NCBI GenBank assembly: GCA_936432065.2
Contig: OW386285.2
Location: forward strand, 141,141,235-141,205,234
Reading direction: 5' to 3'
DNA: 64,000 bases
DNA from: Rutpela maculata
Taxonomy: Eukaryota > Arthropoda > Insecta > Coleoptera > Cerambycidae
The position numbers and the translations under genes are program-made. Under the pieces are notes generated by a model. The model was not told the DNA's origin, made no database searches, and was given only the letters and a program-made list of their open reading frames with translations. Shown piece by piece: positions 34,497-45,130 of the stretch. How positions within the stretch are numbered: the first letter of the stretch is position 1; every line of letters begins with the position of its first letter.

Positions 34497-35800
34497 TTAA
34501 AAATTCTTTAAGAAGGCTCGATAGCATGTAATATATTTAATATGAGCGGGTAATTTATTAAACATTATTAGTCCAAGCACATCAGATGATTTATATGAAG
34601 TGTTGTATTTAGCCAAAGGAATATGAAATTTCTTTCTTGTTCTAGTATTCGAGTTGTGAACGTCAGAGTTTCTGAGAAATTTACCTTGGTGCTTAAATAT
34701 ATAAATGAATAATTCAAATGTTAAAAGAAACGATACAGTTAAAATTCCTAGTTCACAACATGGAGATCTACAATAATGTCTACTATTATCACCAACAATG
34801 GTTCTTATCATTTATTTTTGAGCTGTAAATATCTTAGTAACAGGAATAAGCTAGCCTCAGAGGAAGATTCCATATCTCAGTAAGAAATCTACATTTGCAT
34901 AATATATTTTTATTAACTGATCCCTGCAGATAATAGTTCTTAGATTAATGCACAAATAGTTTTGACTACGTAGCTTAGAATCAAGATTTTCACTATGATA
35001 TTTCCAACAATGTTCTGTCAGGTAATATTTGTAATATAGATGAATATGGTTAAGTTTGTATTTGGTACTGAATTTTGTATATCATGAATGTAAAGTATGA
35101 CAATAATAGGATTTAGAATGGATCCCTGAGGTACTTTTATTTGAACACTCTTGGTTTCAGACTTCAAAAATCTGTTGAAGCTGTCACTAATGTAAATTAG
35201 ATGAACATATTGATATCGGTTATTTAAGTAACAGTTTCTGACGTACTTTCCGGTGAGTCCTAAAAGCGTCACTTTTGGCACCTTAGCAACGGAGGTATTT
35301 ACAGATCGGTTTCTCGGGCGCCAGTTTCCTATGTTACATGGGGAAACACCACGTCCCTAAAACAGCCTGTAAAGTAGGGCTGGAGTAACTCCAGTGGAGA
35401 AACGGTGATTTCCAGTGGGTCAAATTGAGAAAATTAGACTTTCACATAAACAGCAGTAAAACACAGTTGAGAATAAAATAAATCTCTATTTCTGTATCTA
35501 CAGTTCCTCAAATACTATATACTATACATAGTTTACCTTACTCTTACCATGTTTATTTAGTTTTATTAGAAAGAAATTATCATCAACGCAGTCAAATGCC
35601 CTGCCGAAATCACTGAATACCCCTACAGGGCACTCGTCAGCATCACTCTTTTGTTAATAATAGTGTTATGAAAAGAACGAATTATTGAAATAGTACTTTT
35701 ATTTTTTTGAATGCCGTGTTGATTATCAGTAATAATTTTGTTTTCCTCTAAATGGGAATTAAATCTACTGAGATAAGGATACTCAAATGTTTTGTGTATA
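34497..35800 (-). mobile_element. Degenerate LINE RT, minus strand, several domains in order
   Basis: Reading leftward: 35760-35650 gives HLEENKIITDNQHGIQKNKST (RT finger motif, N..HGF.K.KST). 35640-35530 gives VGVFSDFGRAFDCVDDNFFL and KLNKHG (first catalytic motif). 35281-35018 gives VRNCYLNNRYQYV, VPQGSILNPIIVILYIHDIQ and a decayed site where YADD is expected (FIYITN). 34811-34497 gives the C-terminus (NTRTRKKFHIP, NKLPAHIK, FLKNF). The order is collinear with jockey-like LINE ORF2. Stops and frame changes show it is inactive. Confidence 0.85.
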
Positions 35801-37244
35801 ATTTCGTTGAACTATTCGCAATGGACTGTGATTATGAAGCTACCTCCTACATTCTTTAGTTACTTGAATGCGGTATAAGCTTTATATTAATGGTTTTGGT
35901 AGCTTATAAATCGTACGAGAAATTAATTAAACATTTTTGTGTCCACTCTTTAAAAATGCATTTTTTTAAATATTTATATTCTATATATTTCAGTTAAGTT
36001 TTTAAAATAATTTCTATAAGAGAGTTTTTGTTTGCAACAAAGTGAAGCTACATGTGAGAGCCTCTTTTTGTGTGTGTTTCAAATTATTGTGTGAAAATTG
36101 TTTAAGCCCAATACATAGAAAAAACGCTGCTTAAAATAAATATTCTCAGCCACTCTTGCCGTTGGATCGGCCTTTGTATTTATCGCAAGGGATTCATTTT
36201 ACACTCATTTTATGCAAAATTTTCTAAGTAACAAAAACGTATAAACACTTTAGATATAGCTTCTATCGTTCTTCCTGTATACAGAAAATAGCAGAAAACG
36301 TACATTTGGATGATGAATTTTTAGTTGCACCTATTTTATTATTCAGTAAATTTTTTTCATTTTATACTGAAACAAGCTATTTTATGAAATAAAATATTAT
36401 AATCTAAATGCCTGAGATAGCTCTTAAGTTTGGGTGATAACTATTATGGAAGACTTTTACTCATTACACGACACAATGTAATTACGACACACGACGGATA
36501 TACATTTGTTTCAGAAAACCACGTGATTCCCCTATGATGAGTGTTGTATCGGTGTAATTAGAGATCCCTACTGTGAAAAATCGGAGGGTTGGCAAAATTC
36601 CGAGTTAAATGGCTGAGTTGCTCACTTCCTACATGTAAATCATTTTATTTAGCTTTAACGATTTTTGGCGCAGTTTTATTGTGCCACCGTAAGCCGAAAC
36701 TAGCAACGCAAGCTGACCATTTGTATTATCTAAGAGTTAAATACTTTGGAATGTACCATATCTAGCTTTTATTCTTAGGTGCATAAATATTATTAATATA
36801 GTAAAAACAGCCTCAAAGCAGGTTAACTAAAAGGGTTTGACATACGTAACTGATGTTTAAAATAAATAAAATTTTACAATAATGGAAATAAATGGAATTG
36901 TTAAGAACTTGTTTATCATATTTTTTATAACTAGCAATATTTATCTCTAAAATGACTAATGCCTCATTAAGTCATATAAATATTGAAAATTTTATCTACA
37001 TTATAATATATCTCTTATACCACTGTGAATTCGTGGTCTAGGAAAAAACATCCGTAAAATAAAACTCCCGCATTTTTTTATCATAAATAGCACTAAATAC
37101 TATCCTAAATCTACAAGTGTAGTAACAAAAGTAATGTTTTCTACAATATTCTAATATGTAACAGCGTTTATTATTTGACATTTCAGAGACGAGATTTATA
37201 ATCCTTTACAACTTGGAGTATGAATTGGTTCTGGTCTTAATTTT
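35801..37244. other. No gene seen
   Basis: AT-rich noncoding DNA. Confidence 0.55.
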
Positions 37245-37790
37245 TTGTTAATATTTTTATTGTAGTCCATCAATAAGCTTGATAGCTTTTTCATCTGCAT
37301 CATTTACAACAAGTTACAAGTTTATTTTATTTACAATATTAAAACAGTGTTCAAAAGATTCACTCCAATTTGCTGGATCATTTTCTAAGAATTCTGGAGG
37401 CAAGCTTAATTTCTCGAAAACTTTACTCTTCTCGCATATAAAGTCCTGAATTTTCCTATTTTTAATGTCGTTAATGTCATGAATTGTAAGTCGTTTAGAA
37501 CGTTCTTCATGGTGTTTTCTTAGTGAAAGCTTTCTTGGTGATAAACAAAATATCGTCAATGAAAAATAATCCAACATTCATTGGATTTAGGTACCACAAA
37601 TGTATACTATTTTATTACTTGCGCCTTGAAATATTTCTTAGCCAATATTTTTATAATTAATGAATCCGTTGCAAAACTGTACATCATGAAATGATGCTTT
37701 ACTAGCATATGGCGTTTTGAACCAAGCCTTGCAAAAACAGGCAGTTAGTTTAAATTGACTTTGAAAAGGAATATTTTTAGACAGGAAATG
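37245..37790 (-). pseudogene. Degenerate arthropod TE-type ORF (HLWYL/VVNDxAERG family)
   Basis: The minus strand near 37740-37630 reads AWFKTPYASKASFHDVQFCN, then GFINYKNIG, matching an uncharacterised arthropod ORF whose usual text is WF.AP.A..AP.NDL..I..L..Y. After an apparent gap (the HLWYL part is lost), 37577-37314 reads KRLTIHDINDIKNRKIQDFI, EKSKVFEKL..PPEFLENDPA and NWSESFEHC. Past a stop, it reads LVVNDADEKAIKLIDGL, corresponding to the family's VVND.AERGV.L motif. I remember this family as dispersed and probably transposon-borne, but not which superfamily. It has stops and missing parts, so it is broken. Confidence 0.6.
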
Positions 37791-38173
37791 GCCTTGGACA
37801 TCCAACGTTGGTGATAAAAGTCATGTTAGTGCTTTGTTCATCAATAAAAAGTTTAGAAAAAGTATTAAATATTCTTTACAATCATCATGGGGTTGTTGCA
37901 GTTAACGATGCGTTTACGAAATTTCAATTTCATCTTTAACTGGCTGTAAAATGTATTTAGTTTTTTCTACCTGAAATCTAGTTTTTAATTAATTTTGGTC
38001 TACTTTATTCTTTATAGAGATGGGCCACCCTAGTACGCATCTGCCATTTTGAAAATAATCTGAAAAGTTGAAGTTACCACTAAAATAATAACAGTGAACA
38101 ACATCGACCTAACACAAGTCGATTACTCTGCACGCAACTACTATAACTAACTTACTAAATGTGACATGAATAA

Positions 38174-40795
38174 TAGGGTGGGTCGGTTTATAACTTTTTT
38201 AGAAAATTCGAAATGCCTGTAGTGAAAAAAGTTGTAGATTGGTCTTTTATTTAAGAATAAAAAATGGTTTTTTTTTTCAAAAATGTTTTAGGCCGCCCGC
38301 CGGGCCTCCAAAAAAAAAGAAATAAAAAAAAATATATAACTAAGTCGCCTGTGTTGGGAAAGGCTGTTATGGTTCCTTATTTACGCATAAAACGTATTTT
38401 TAAATTTGTAGTGTATTTAGACCCCGTCGGCCACTCAAAACTCGTCTAAATAAAATTTTTGTGTAGCGCTAGGACTAAAACAGTTCTTTGCTTATTTCGC
38501 ACAATAATTATTACACAAAATAACCCAGAACTCTCCACGTGGAGGTAGCTGCCATCGAGTTCCACTGCTGCCCACCCATCCACCCTTCCATTTGGGCATT
38601 TAATAATTATTTGCTATACTACTACGTATTCGGATTTGGTACCAATCTTTTATTTTTTTTTTTTTTTTTTGGTTCGTCTAGTGATTTCAAAGACATCGGA
38701 CGCGTTTAAGTTCAGTGCCAGTAATCTGGCCTAAATCCCGATTAAAAGCCGACACAATAGGACGAAATTACGCTGATGTGATAAGTGATAAATAATACGC
38801 AAAGTGATATGTAAAATAACATTACAACAGTTAAGTTATATAGCTAATATTTAATTAATGTGGGTGATTAGAATATCTCAGTGCATAAAAAGTGGAGAAT
38901 AACCCGAGAGCCTCTAGGAAACCATAAATCAATCAACACTAAGGCTAAAGATAAGAAGTCTACACTCGACTATACCACTTTACTTAAATTTATACCTATA
39001 TGCTTTAAATGCTTGATAGTTCCTAGACAATAAATTAAAATAAGGGCACTAAATATTTTTCTTTCAGCAAAAATATACAAACCAAACTATTACAAAAATA
39101 CAAATAATAATTAATAGCCAAAACCGAATTTCTTTCAGCCAATCAAGAGAATTGCGCATGATATAATAATGGTGATAATAATAACCCGAAATAATTAGTA
39201 ATGCATCGCTATTAAAGTGTGATTATACAGATTTCCTGTGTGAATCTTCAAGTGTGTTTTCTCATAATTACTAAAAATATTCAAAAAAATGTAATCAAAA
39301 TTGAATACGTAATGATCAGTGGCGCACTACTCTTAAAGTATACCTTTCAGGTGAGGTTCTCTAAAAATATTCAAACGTTTAATTTGGATTAGATCAGAAA
39401 TAATCAATGGGGCATTGTCGGTGTGTAGCGTCCAGGCTGAATTCTTATGGCACCTCAATGTATGTATACGTGATTACAGGTTTCTCTCAGGAAAATGGTT
39501 TCCAAGAAAATACGCACAGAAAAGAGCAATCTTGATACCTAGAGCAGCGGAAACTCAACTCAATAAATAGATCATATTCTGGTAGGCAGGGAGATGACTT
39601 ATAGTGTTCTGTCACCAATGGATACCCATAAAAGCTTGAAAAAGTTAAATACAAAGTGTCAACGTATAGAAGGTATATTTAAGTTTGTATAAGTGAATGT
39701 GTAAAATAATTTATACTTCAGCTTGATAAGAAATATTAGTTAGTGTTTAATTAGGTACAGAAACCAAAACTTTCTACAGTGCTTCCCTCTAACGCAGTAA
39801 ATCATAGCATATACATAGTGCAGTGAAATCGTGTACCTGGAGACTTTAATGCACATATACTCCACACATGGTCTAACGAAAATGGAAACGCGCTGAAAAA
39901 CCTAGCACACATGTTTGACTTAACAATAAGAAATATATGGAGTAAAAGTCAAACATGCATTAACACCTGGAGTAATGGAAGCTCAATCACACAAATAGAC
40001 CATATTCTGGTAAGCAGAGAGATAAGGGAAAGGATCAAGAAGGTTAAAGCAAAAAGGACAGCAGAAAACCTACTAAAGAAAACGCTAACACTGAACAGCA
40101 CCAAACTAAAAATAGGGAGACCATGTTACCCGTGGAAAACAACAATCGAGAGGATCATGAACAAACTGGGAAAGGACCAAACATTCTGGGAAAGAAAAGC
40201 GAGGGGAAAGAATGAATTTCACAAAGAAATCGGAGCGATATATACTCTGCCAGAATCAGAAACGGAGGAATCAGAAGTCTCAGAAGAAGAAGAAGACCTG
40301 TAGAAACAGAAGTACAAAAATAGGAGCACAGATAGCAGCGACACAACGCGGCAACATATCTCACAAGAAGACCCAGAATAGGCAGAAGCCCAGAACCAAA
40401 AATACAAAAAAAGGGGGCTTAAACGCTCCCTCACGACATAATGCGGTAACGCATCTCACAAATACCTACACCTCCCATCCCACATTCCTTTACCATGCGC
40501 CATGTGGCTCTCGCTGCTGGCAACAAGCATGACCTTAGTCCAACCCAGCGTGGACGTAGCAGGCCCAGCTGTAAAACTTGGGAGTGGCAGCAATGCCTAC
40601 CGCACGCTGGTAAATCAATCAAAAAATCAATCAATCTTTTGATTTTTAATTTTTAATTTTTTTTTATTTTATGTGCTCGGCGGGGGGGTCAAATATTAAA
40701 ATAAAAAAAAAAAAAATATATATCTCTTCATTTTAGACCATCACACAACTTTTCATACTACAGGCCTTTTGAAATTAGAAAATCGACCCACCCTA
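38174..40795. mobile_element. 2.6-kb TIR element with exact 8-bp target duplication
   Basis: The left end starts TAGGGTGGGTCG at 38174 and the right end is its complement, ending at 40795. The flanks are ATGAATAA at 38166-38173 and ATGAATAA at 40796-40803, an exact 8-bp target duplication. The arms stay recognisably complementary for 70-100 bp (GCCTGTAGT, AAAAGTTG.). 8-bp duplications are typical of hAT and a few other cut-and-paste groups (P, Merlin); the TAGGG start suits hAT. No transposase of its own was seen. Much of the interior is a LINE fragment (39480-40636). Confidence 0.85.
39480..40636 (+). mobile_element. LINE fragment: endonuclease joined to C-terminus and 3'UTR
   Basis: 39833-40080 encodes an AP-endonuclease piece: VPGDFNAHILHTWSNENGNA (GDFNA catalytic motif), INTWSNGSSITQIDHILVSR (SxxxxIDH motif), REIRERIKKVKAKRTA. 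It then jumps directly to a C-terminal segment (GRPCYPWKTTIERIMNKLGK) and an acidic end (ESEVSEEEEDL), so the whole RT is deleted. The 3'UTR (40440-40610) and its (AATC)n tail at 40611-40636 match the minus-strand copy at 24942-26560. A second short endonuclease piece (GATCATATTCTGGTAGGCAG) at 39568-39590 repeats 40000-40020. It lies inside the TIR element 38174-40795. Confidence 0.8.
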
Positions 40796-40803
40796 ATGAA
40801 TAA

Positions 40804-42071
40804 TGTATGCCAAAACTTGAAGGAGAGACGTAATACTATTGGAATCCAAATTAAACTACAATCATCCATCTGAGTATCGATCAATAATACCTTAACTTTA
40901 ATACTTTTTTACGCACTTTCTATTGGACTTTTATCATAATTTTATTGGTGGAAACAATTTTATTTTTATATATCGCCATAAAGTTTTTAGAATAAGATCT
41001 GTATCACCCTGTATATATAATAGAATAATATTGCCAAAGTATTCGGTGTTATACCGAACTATTTAAATGTGCCTTACTGTAAATCTTGCGTATGTTTTAC
41101 TTTTCTGTTATCTACTCGATTTGAATTAAAGATAAAGTATACAAAATCTTGCTATGAAAACTAATGTTAAGTATTTTTATATTTTAATATAAAATTAATT
41201 TACTATAAGAAAATTAAAACATGGTATATATAAAGGAGAGCTTCTGTCTGCCTTTTCATTTCGGAGCCTCTGACTTTTTCATAATCGCGAAATTTTTGTG
41301 TATAATGAAGGGTCATGAAATCTGAAATTCACAAAGTCATGCTGAATGAAACTCGAGCCAAGTCAACTTAGTCAAAGAAAGCTGTATAAATGAAAGGAAA
41401 GTGAGGGGGACACAAGAAATGTTGAGGCTTTTTGTGCGTTGATGCCATCTTGATTGTTTTATTTTATCTGTGTAAAAGAACGAGAAGCCATTAACTTAAA
41501 GAAAATCGTATTGTGTGTTGACAATGAAAAGACGTAAATAGGAAAACATACTTTATTTCAGGTAGTGATTTCGAGAATTTTTCTTCACAAGATAAAACTT
41601 TTATTATCTCTTACTGGTTGCTTTCTTTATTAGACTTTCGAATATGAGCTTCGCTGGCACTTTAAATATTTTCTCCACGACAGCCGCTTTTTCTGTTAAG
41701 TAAAAAATCTTACTTGAAAATGTGATTCATAAGTTAATTAGACGAGAACAAATTACACTAGTAGCTTCTTTCTCAGATCAGTATAGACGTAGAACTAGTA
41801 AACTGTAAAAACTGCAGATGATAAAACACACAAAATTAAACATTTGTGACTCGGACGGTTTTCCTCACAGGAAAGGGGAAATAAGCCATTATTTTATTGT
41901 ACATTTTCCTGTTTTCATGGAAGAGAAACATAACTCATCTAGTTATTACCGGGTAAGTATTTATAAAATTGGTGAACATTCTATAGGTACGACATTCTTC
42001 GTAGTTCATTTTTGAGGTGTAATTACTATATTTTCAATGTTAATCATAAATCGGCGAAGAGACAGATATCT
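40804..42071. other. No gene seen
   Basis: Noncoding. ATCACCCTGTATATA at 41011-41025 resembles a mariner-type terminus but has no identified partner. Confidence 0.5.
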
Positions 42072-42744
42072 ATTACTTCCACATCCAGTGGAAGTATAGT
42101 AACGACAAAAAAACTTTTAAACATTTTTATTGTTCAGATAGGCTTAGGATGTCGTGAAACGTCGAGATTTTAAGTTTGAGCGAAAAAAAATTTCTGTCTG
42201 TCTGTCGGTCTGTAACTTTTTTTTGTGCGTACGTTTACTCTGGGACCGTTTGAGATATTGACTTTAAATTTGGGACAGATATGTACTTTAACGAGATCTA
42301 GAACTAGATTATATTTTCATCTTGTTCCGTCGAAGGGTTGAGTAAATTTGGGATAAATAGGTAAATCAAGCGGGTAACAGTTCATAAAATTGGTATTTGG
42401 TACATACAAGAGAAGCTAAAGTCTCAAAAAAAATTTTAGCATCAGCCACCCATTACCACCCCCACCCCATTATTAAAGGGGATGAAAAAAAAATTGTGAT
42501 TTAGTATGTGTACAAGAACCAGAAACCTCAAAATATTTTTTTATTTAATCCACCCCTCACTACCACCCCCCATCACTACCGATGTGGGGTATCGTTTTAT
42601 GGGTTTTTGGGGTAGAGGATTTCAAATATTATATTATTAAAGTTCCATAAACAATTATTTCCACATACAAAATTTTTCGTTGTGAGTGACTTGGATAGAA
42701 AATCTGGATGTGGAAGTAGTGATTTCTTGGGCAGCGGTTTTTTT
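42072..42744 (+). repeat. Dispersed ~650-bp repeat, copy C (complete)
   Basis: Runs from ATTACTTCCACATCCAGTGG to CTGGATGTGGAAGTAGTGA and on to GGGCAGCGGTTTTTTT, parallel to copy B and inverted relative to copy A. The last ~60 bp retain a shared reading frame with copy A (VVSDLDR.SGCGSSD.LGSG). Internal GTCTGTCTGTCGGTCTG and CCACCCC blocks are as in the others. Confidence 0.85.
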
Positions 42745-43520
42745 TCTTGTAGAATTTTATTACAACTACACCAATTCGTTTAAATCTTAATGTTTTTTCT
42801 TAAGGGCAATTTTAAATTGTTGCACATAAAACTGTTTTATACCCACATCAGAATGGCATGGCAGTTGTCCACATTGAAAATATTTTTTAAGATACGTGAA
42901 AATTTTCACAGCTAGCTAATACGCTATGTGTAACATACCGTATGTCTACGGATGGAGTCTGGAAGAGGAAAACTTTTTATTTCTTGATTTTTCGAAGAAA
43001 AATAATTCTTGATGAAAAAGTCTGCTTCACCGCTTTTCGGTTATCAAATCTTGCCAGCTCTACAGAAAACAACTGGTTTTATTATGGATAATTTCCAAAT
43101 ATTTTAAATATTTCAGAAATGATTTTAAAATGACGTTTTATATAGTGTGTCCCGCTTTTCATAAATCCACCTTAATATCTCAGTTATTAATTATGAGATT
43201 TTCTTCAAATTTGGGTGATAATTATATGTAGGAAAAGTGAGTTATTTGGCGTAGTAAAAATTTTCATTCTTCATTGGCGTGCGATTTTAGAGGGTAAAAT
43301 AGGGTAGGTTTTTTAGCAAAAGGATATTAGGGCTTATTTTAGACAAATTTTTCTATCATATTTGGATTCAGCATGTCCGAAAACCTCTTAATCCATTTTC
43401 TCCATGATCTCAAAAACGGATTATGGCAGAAACGAAATATTAATTAATTTCTTAAAAAACACTTTTTTAATTTTTTATAACTTTATTTAATTGCTATAAC
43501 AAACCTAAAAACAACTTTTT

Positions 43521-44557
43521 TTAAATTCTGGTCTCTTCAACATAACCACCTTCCAGTATAATACACTTTTCACCAACCCTTCTTAACCGTTCAATCACTT
43601 TTCTTAAAGTTTGGGGAGTAATTTCTTGACACGCTTGCCTAATCCTACGGCAAAGCTCTTGTCTGTTACGTGGCCGAGTAGCATACACTTTATTTTTCAA
43701 GTACCCCCATAGAAAAAAGTCACGAGGGGTAATATCAGATGATCTAGGGGGCCACGGTTCTAAAGGGTTATTTCTACCTATCCACTTCATAGGGAAATTT
43801 GCATTTAAAAAATTTCCATCAGAGAATTGTGCGACGGTGCACCATCTAACTGAAAGTATACATTTTCTCTCCATGCTAACATCATTTCCATAAAAAAATC
43901 ATCTAAATCATTTTGTAAAAAAATTAGAACATTTTCTGCGTTGAGGTTATCCAAGAAAAAGGGGCCAACAATTTGTTGGTTTAATATGCCACACCACACG
44001 TTAACTTTTTCACTGTATTGGTTTACAGTTAATTACACAGTTGGGATTTTCGGCTGCCCAATATCTCCAATTTTGACTAGATACCACACCGTTTATCGTA
44101 AATGTTGCCTCGTCACTAAACAGTACGTTCTATAAAAAAAATCTTTCGTTAAGATAGTTACCTTGCTACCATAGGCAAAATTCAAATCAAACCGCCGTTC
44201 AAAATCACCTTCTAAGAGAGTATGCAAAAATTTAGGTTTAAATGCCTTAATCCTACTGCGTTTCAAACAGCTCCATATTTTATTTTTGGTTAAATTTAGT
44301 GTTCTCGCAACTGCCCTTATACTACCATTTGGATTGTTCCGAAATTCTGTTAAAATGTGTTCGTCGTCTGGATATTGTCGTAAATTTAAATTGTACCTTC
44401 TTCGTTTTGCCTTGAAAATAGCTCCGGTTCTTGCAAACAGTTTGTTGATGTCACCAACGGTTTTGTGCCAAATTGGTGATCGATCACGATGACGTTGATT
44501 AAATATTCGAGCAACCTGACACACAGATCTTTCATTATCACCAATTAAGCGAATCAT
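43521..44557 (-). pseudogene. Mariner-like transposase, frameshifted
   Basis: A cut-and-paste transposase (N-terminal helix-turn-helix DNA binding, C-terminal D,D,D catalysis). Reading leftward: 44557-44160 gives the helix-turn-helix region (MIRLIGDNERSVCQVARIFN .. PNGSIRAVARTLNL). A frame change then gives FSDEATFTINGVV (first Asp, near 44115), with AAENPN after it. A stop and frame change follow, then VYFQLDGAPSHNS (second Asp, near 43845). A further shift gives WPPRSSDITPRDFFLWGYLK (third Asp, 43735). It ends with VIERLRRVGEKC and EGGYVEETRI. All three catalytic Asp motifs survive, but at least three frame breaks prevent a full protein. Confidence 0.9.
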
Positions 44558-44724
44558 TTCAACTTTTTCTTCAATTGTAAAACTACTCTACGATTTTCTG
44601 CCATTATCAGTAAGATCGCTAAATTAAATAACACTATTTAACTTTTGAATCGCCAAATATCAAATAAAAACTTGTCCTTCAAGGCATTTTTGATTAATGC
44701 TTATGGTTGCAAGGTAACTATCTT

Positions 44725-45130
44725 AACGACAGAAGAACATAACGTTTAGTGACGAGGCAACATTTACGACAAACAGTGTGGTATCATTGGAAGGTGGTTA
44801 TGTTGAAGAGACCAGAATTAATAAAAAAAAATTGTTTTTAGGTTTGTTATAGCAAAAAATTAAAGTGTTTTCTAAGAAATTAATTCATATTTCGTTTCTG
44901 CCATAATCCGTTTTTGAGATCATGAAGAATATGGATTAATGAATCCAAATATGATAGAAAAATTTGTCTAAAATAAGCCCGAATATCCTTTTTCCAAAAA
45001 ACCTACCTCATTTTAGCCCCTAAAACCGCACGCCAATGAAGAATGAAAATTTTCACTATGCCAAATAATTCATTTTTCCAACATATAATTACCACCCTAA
45101 TTTGAAGAAAATCGCATTATTAATAAGTGA
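44725..45130 (+). repeat. Inverted, internally deleted copy of the element's own 3' half
   Basis: On the plus strand the FSDEATFTTNSVV segment (44751-44789) is fused directly to LEGGYVEETRI (44790-44822), skipping about 560 bp present in the main transposase. The same TIR-proximal text as at 43490-43160 then follows. It stops at ATAAGTGATAT, some 30 bp short of the terminus, where the true right TIR of the element begins. It is therefore an inverted deletion derivative lying inside its parent's 5' region. Confidence 0.85.
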
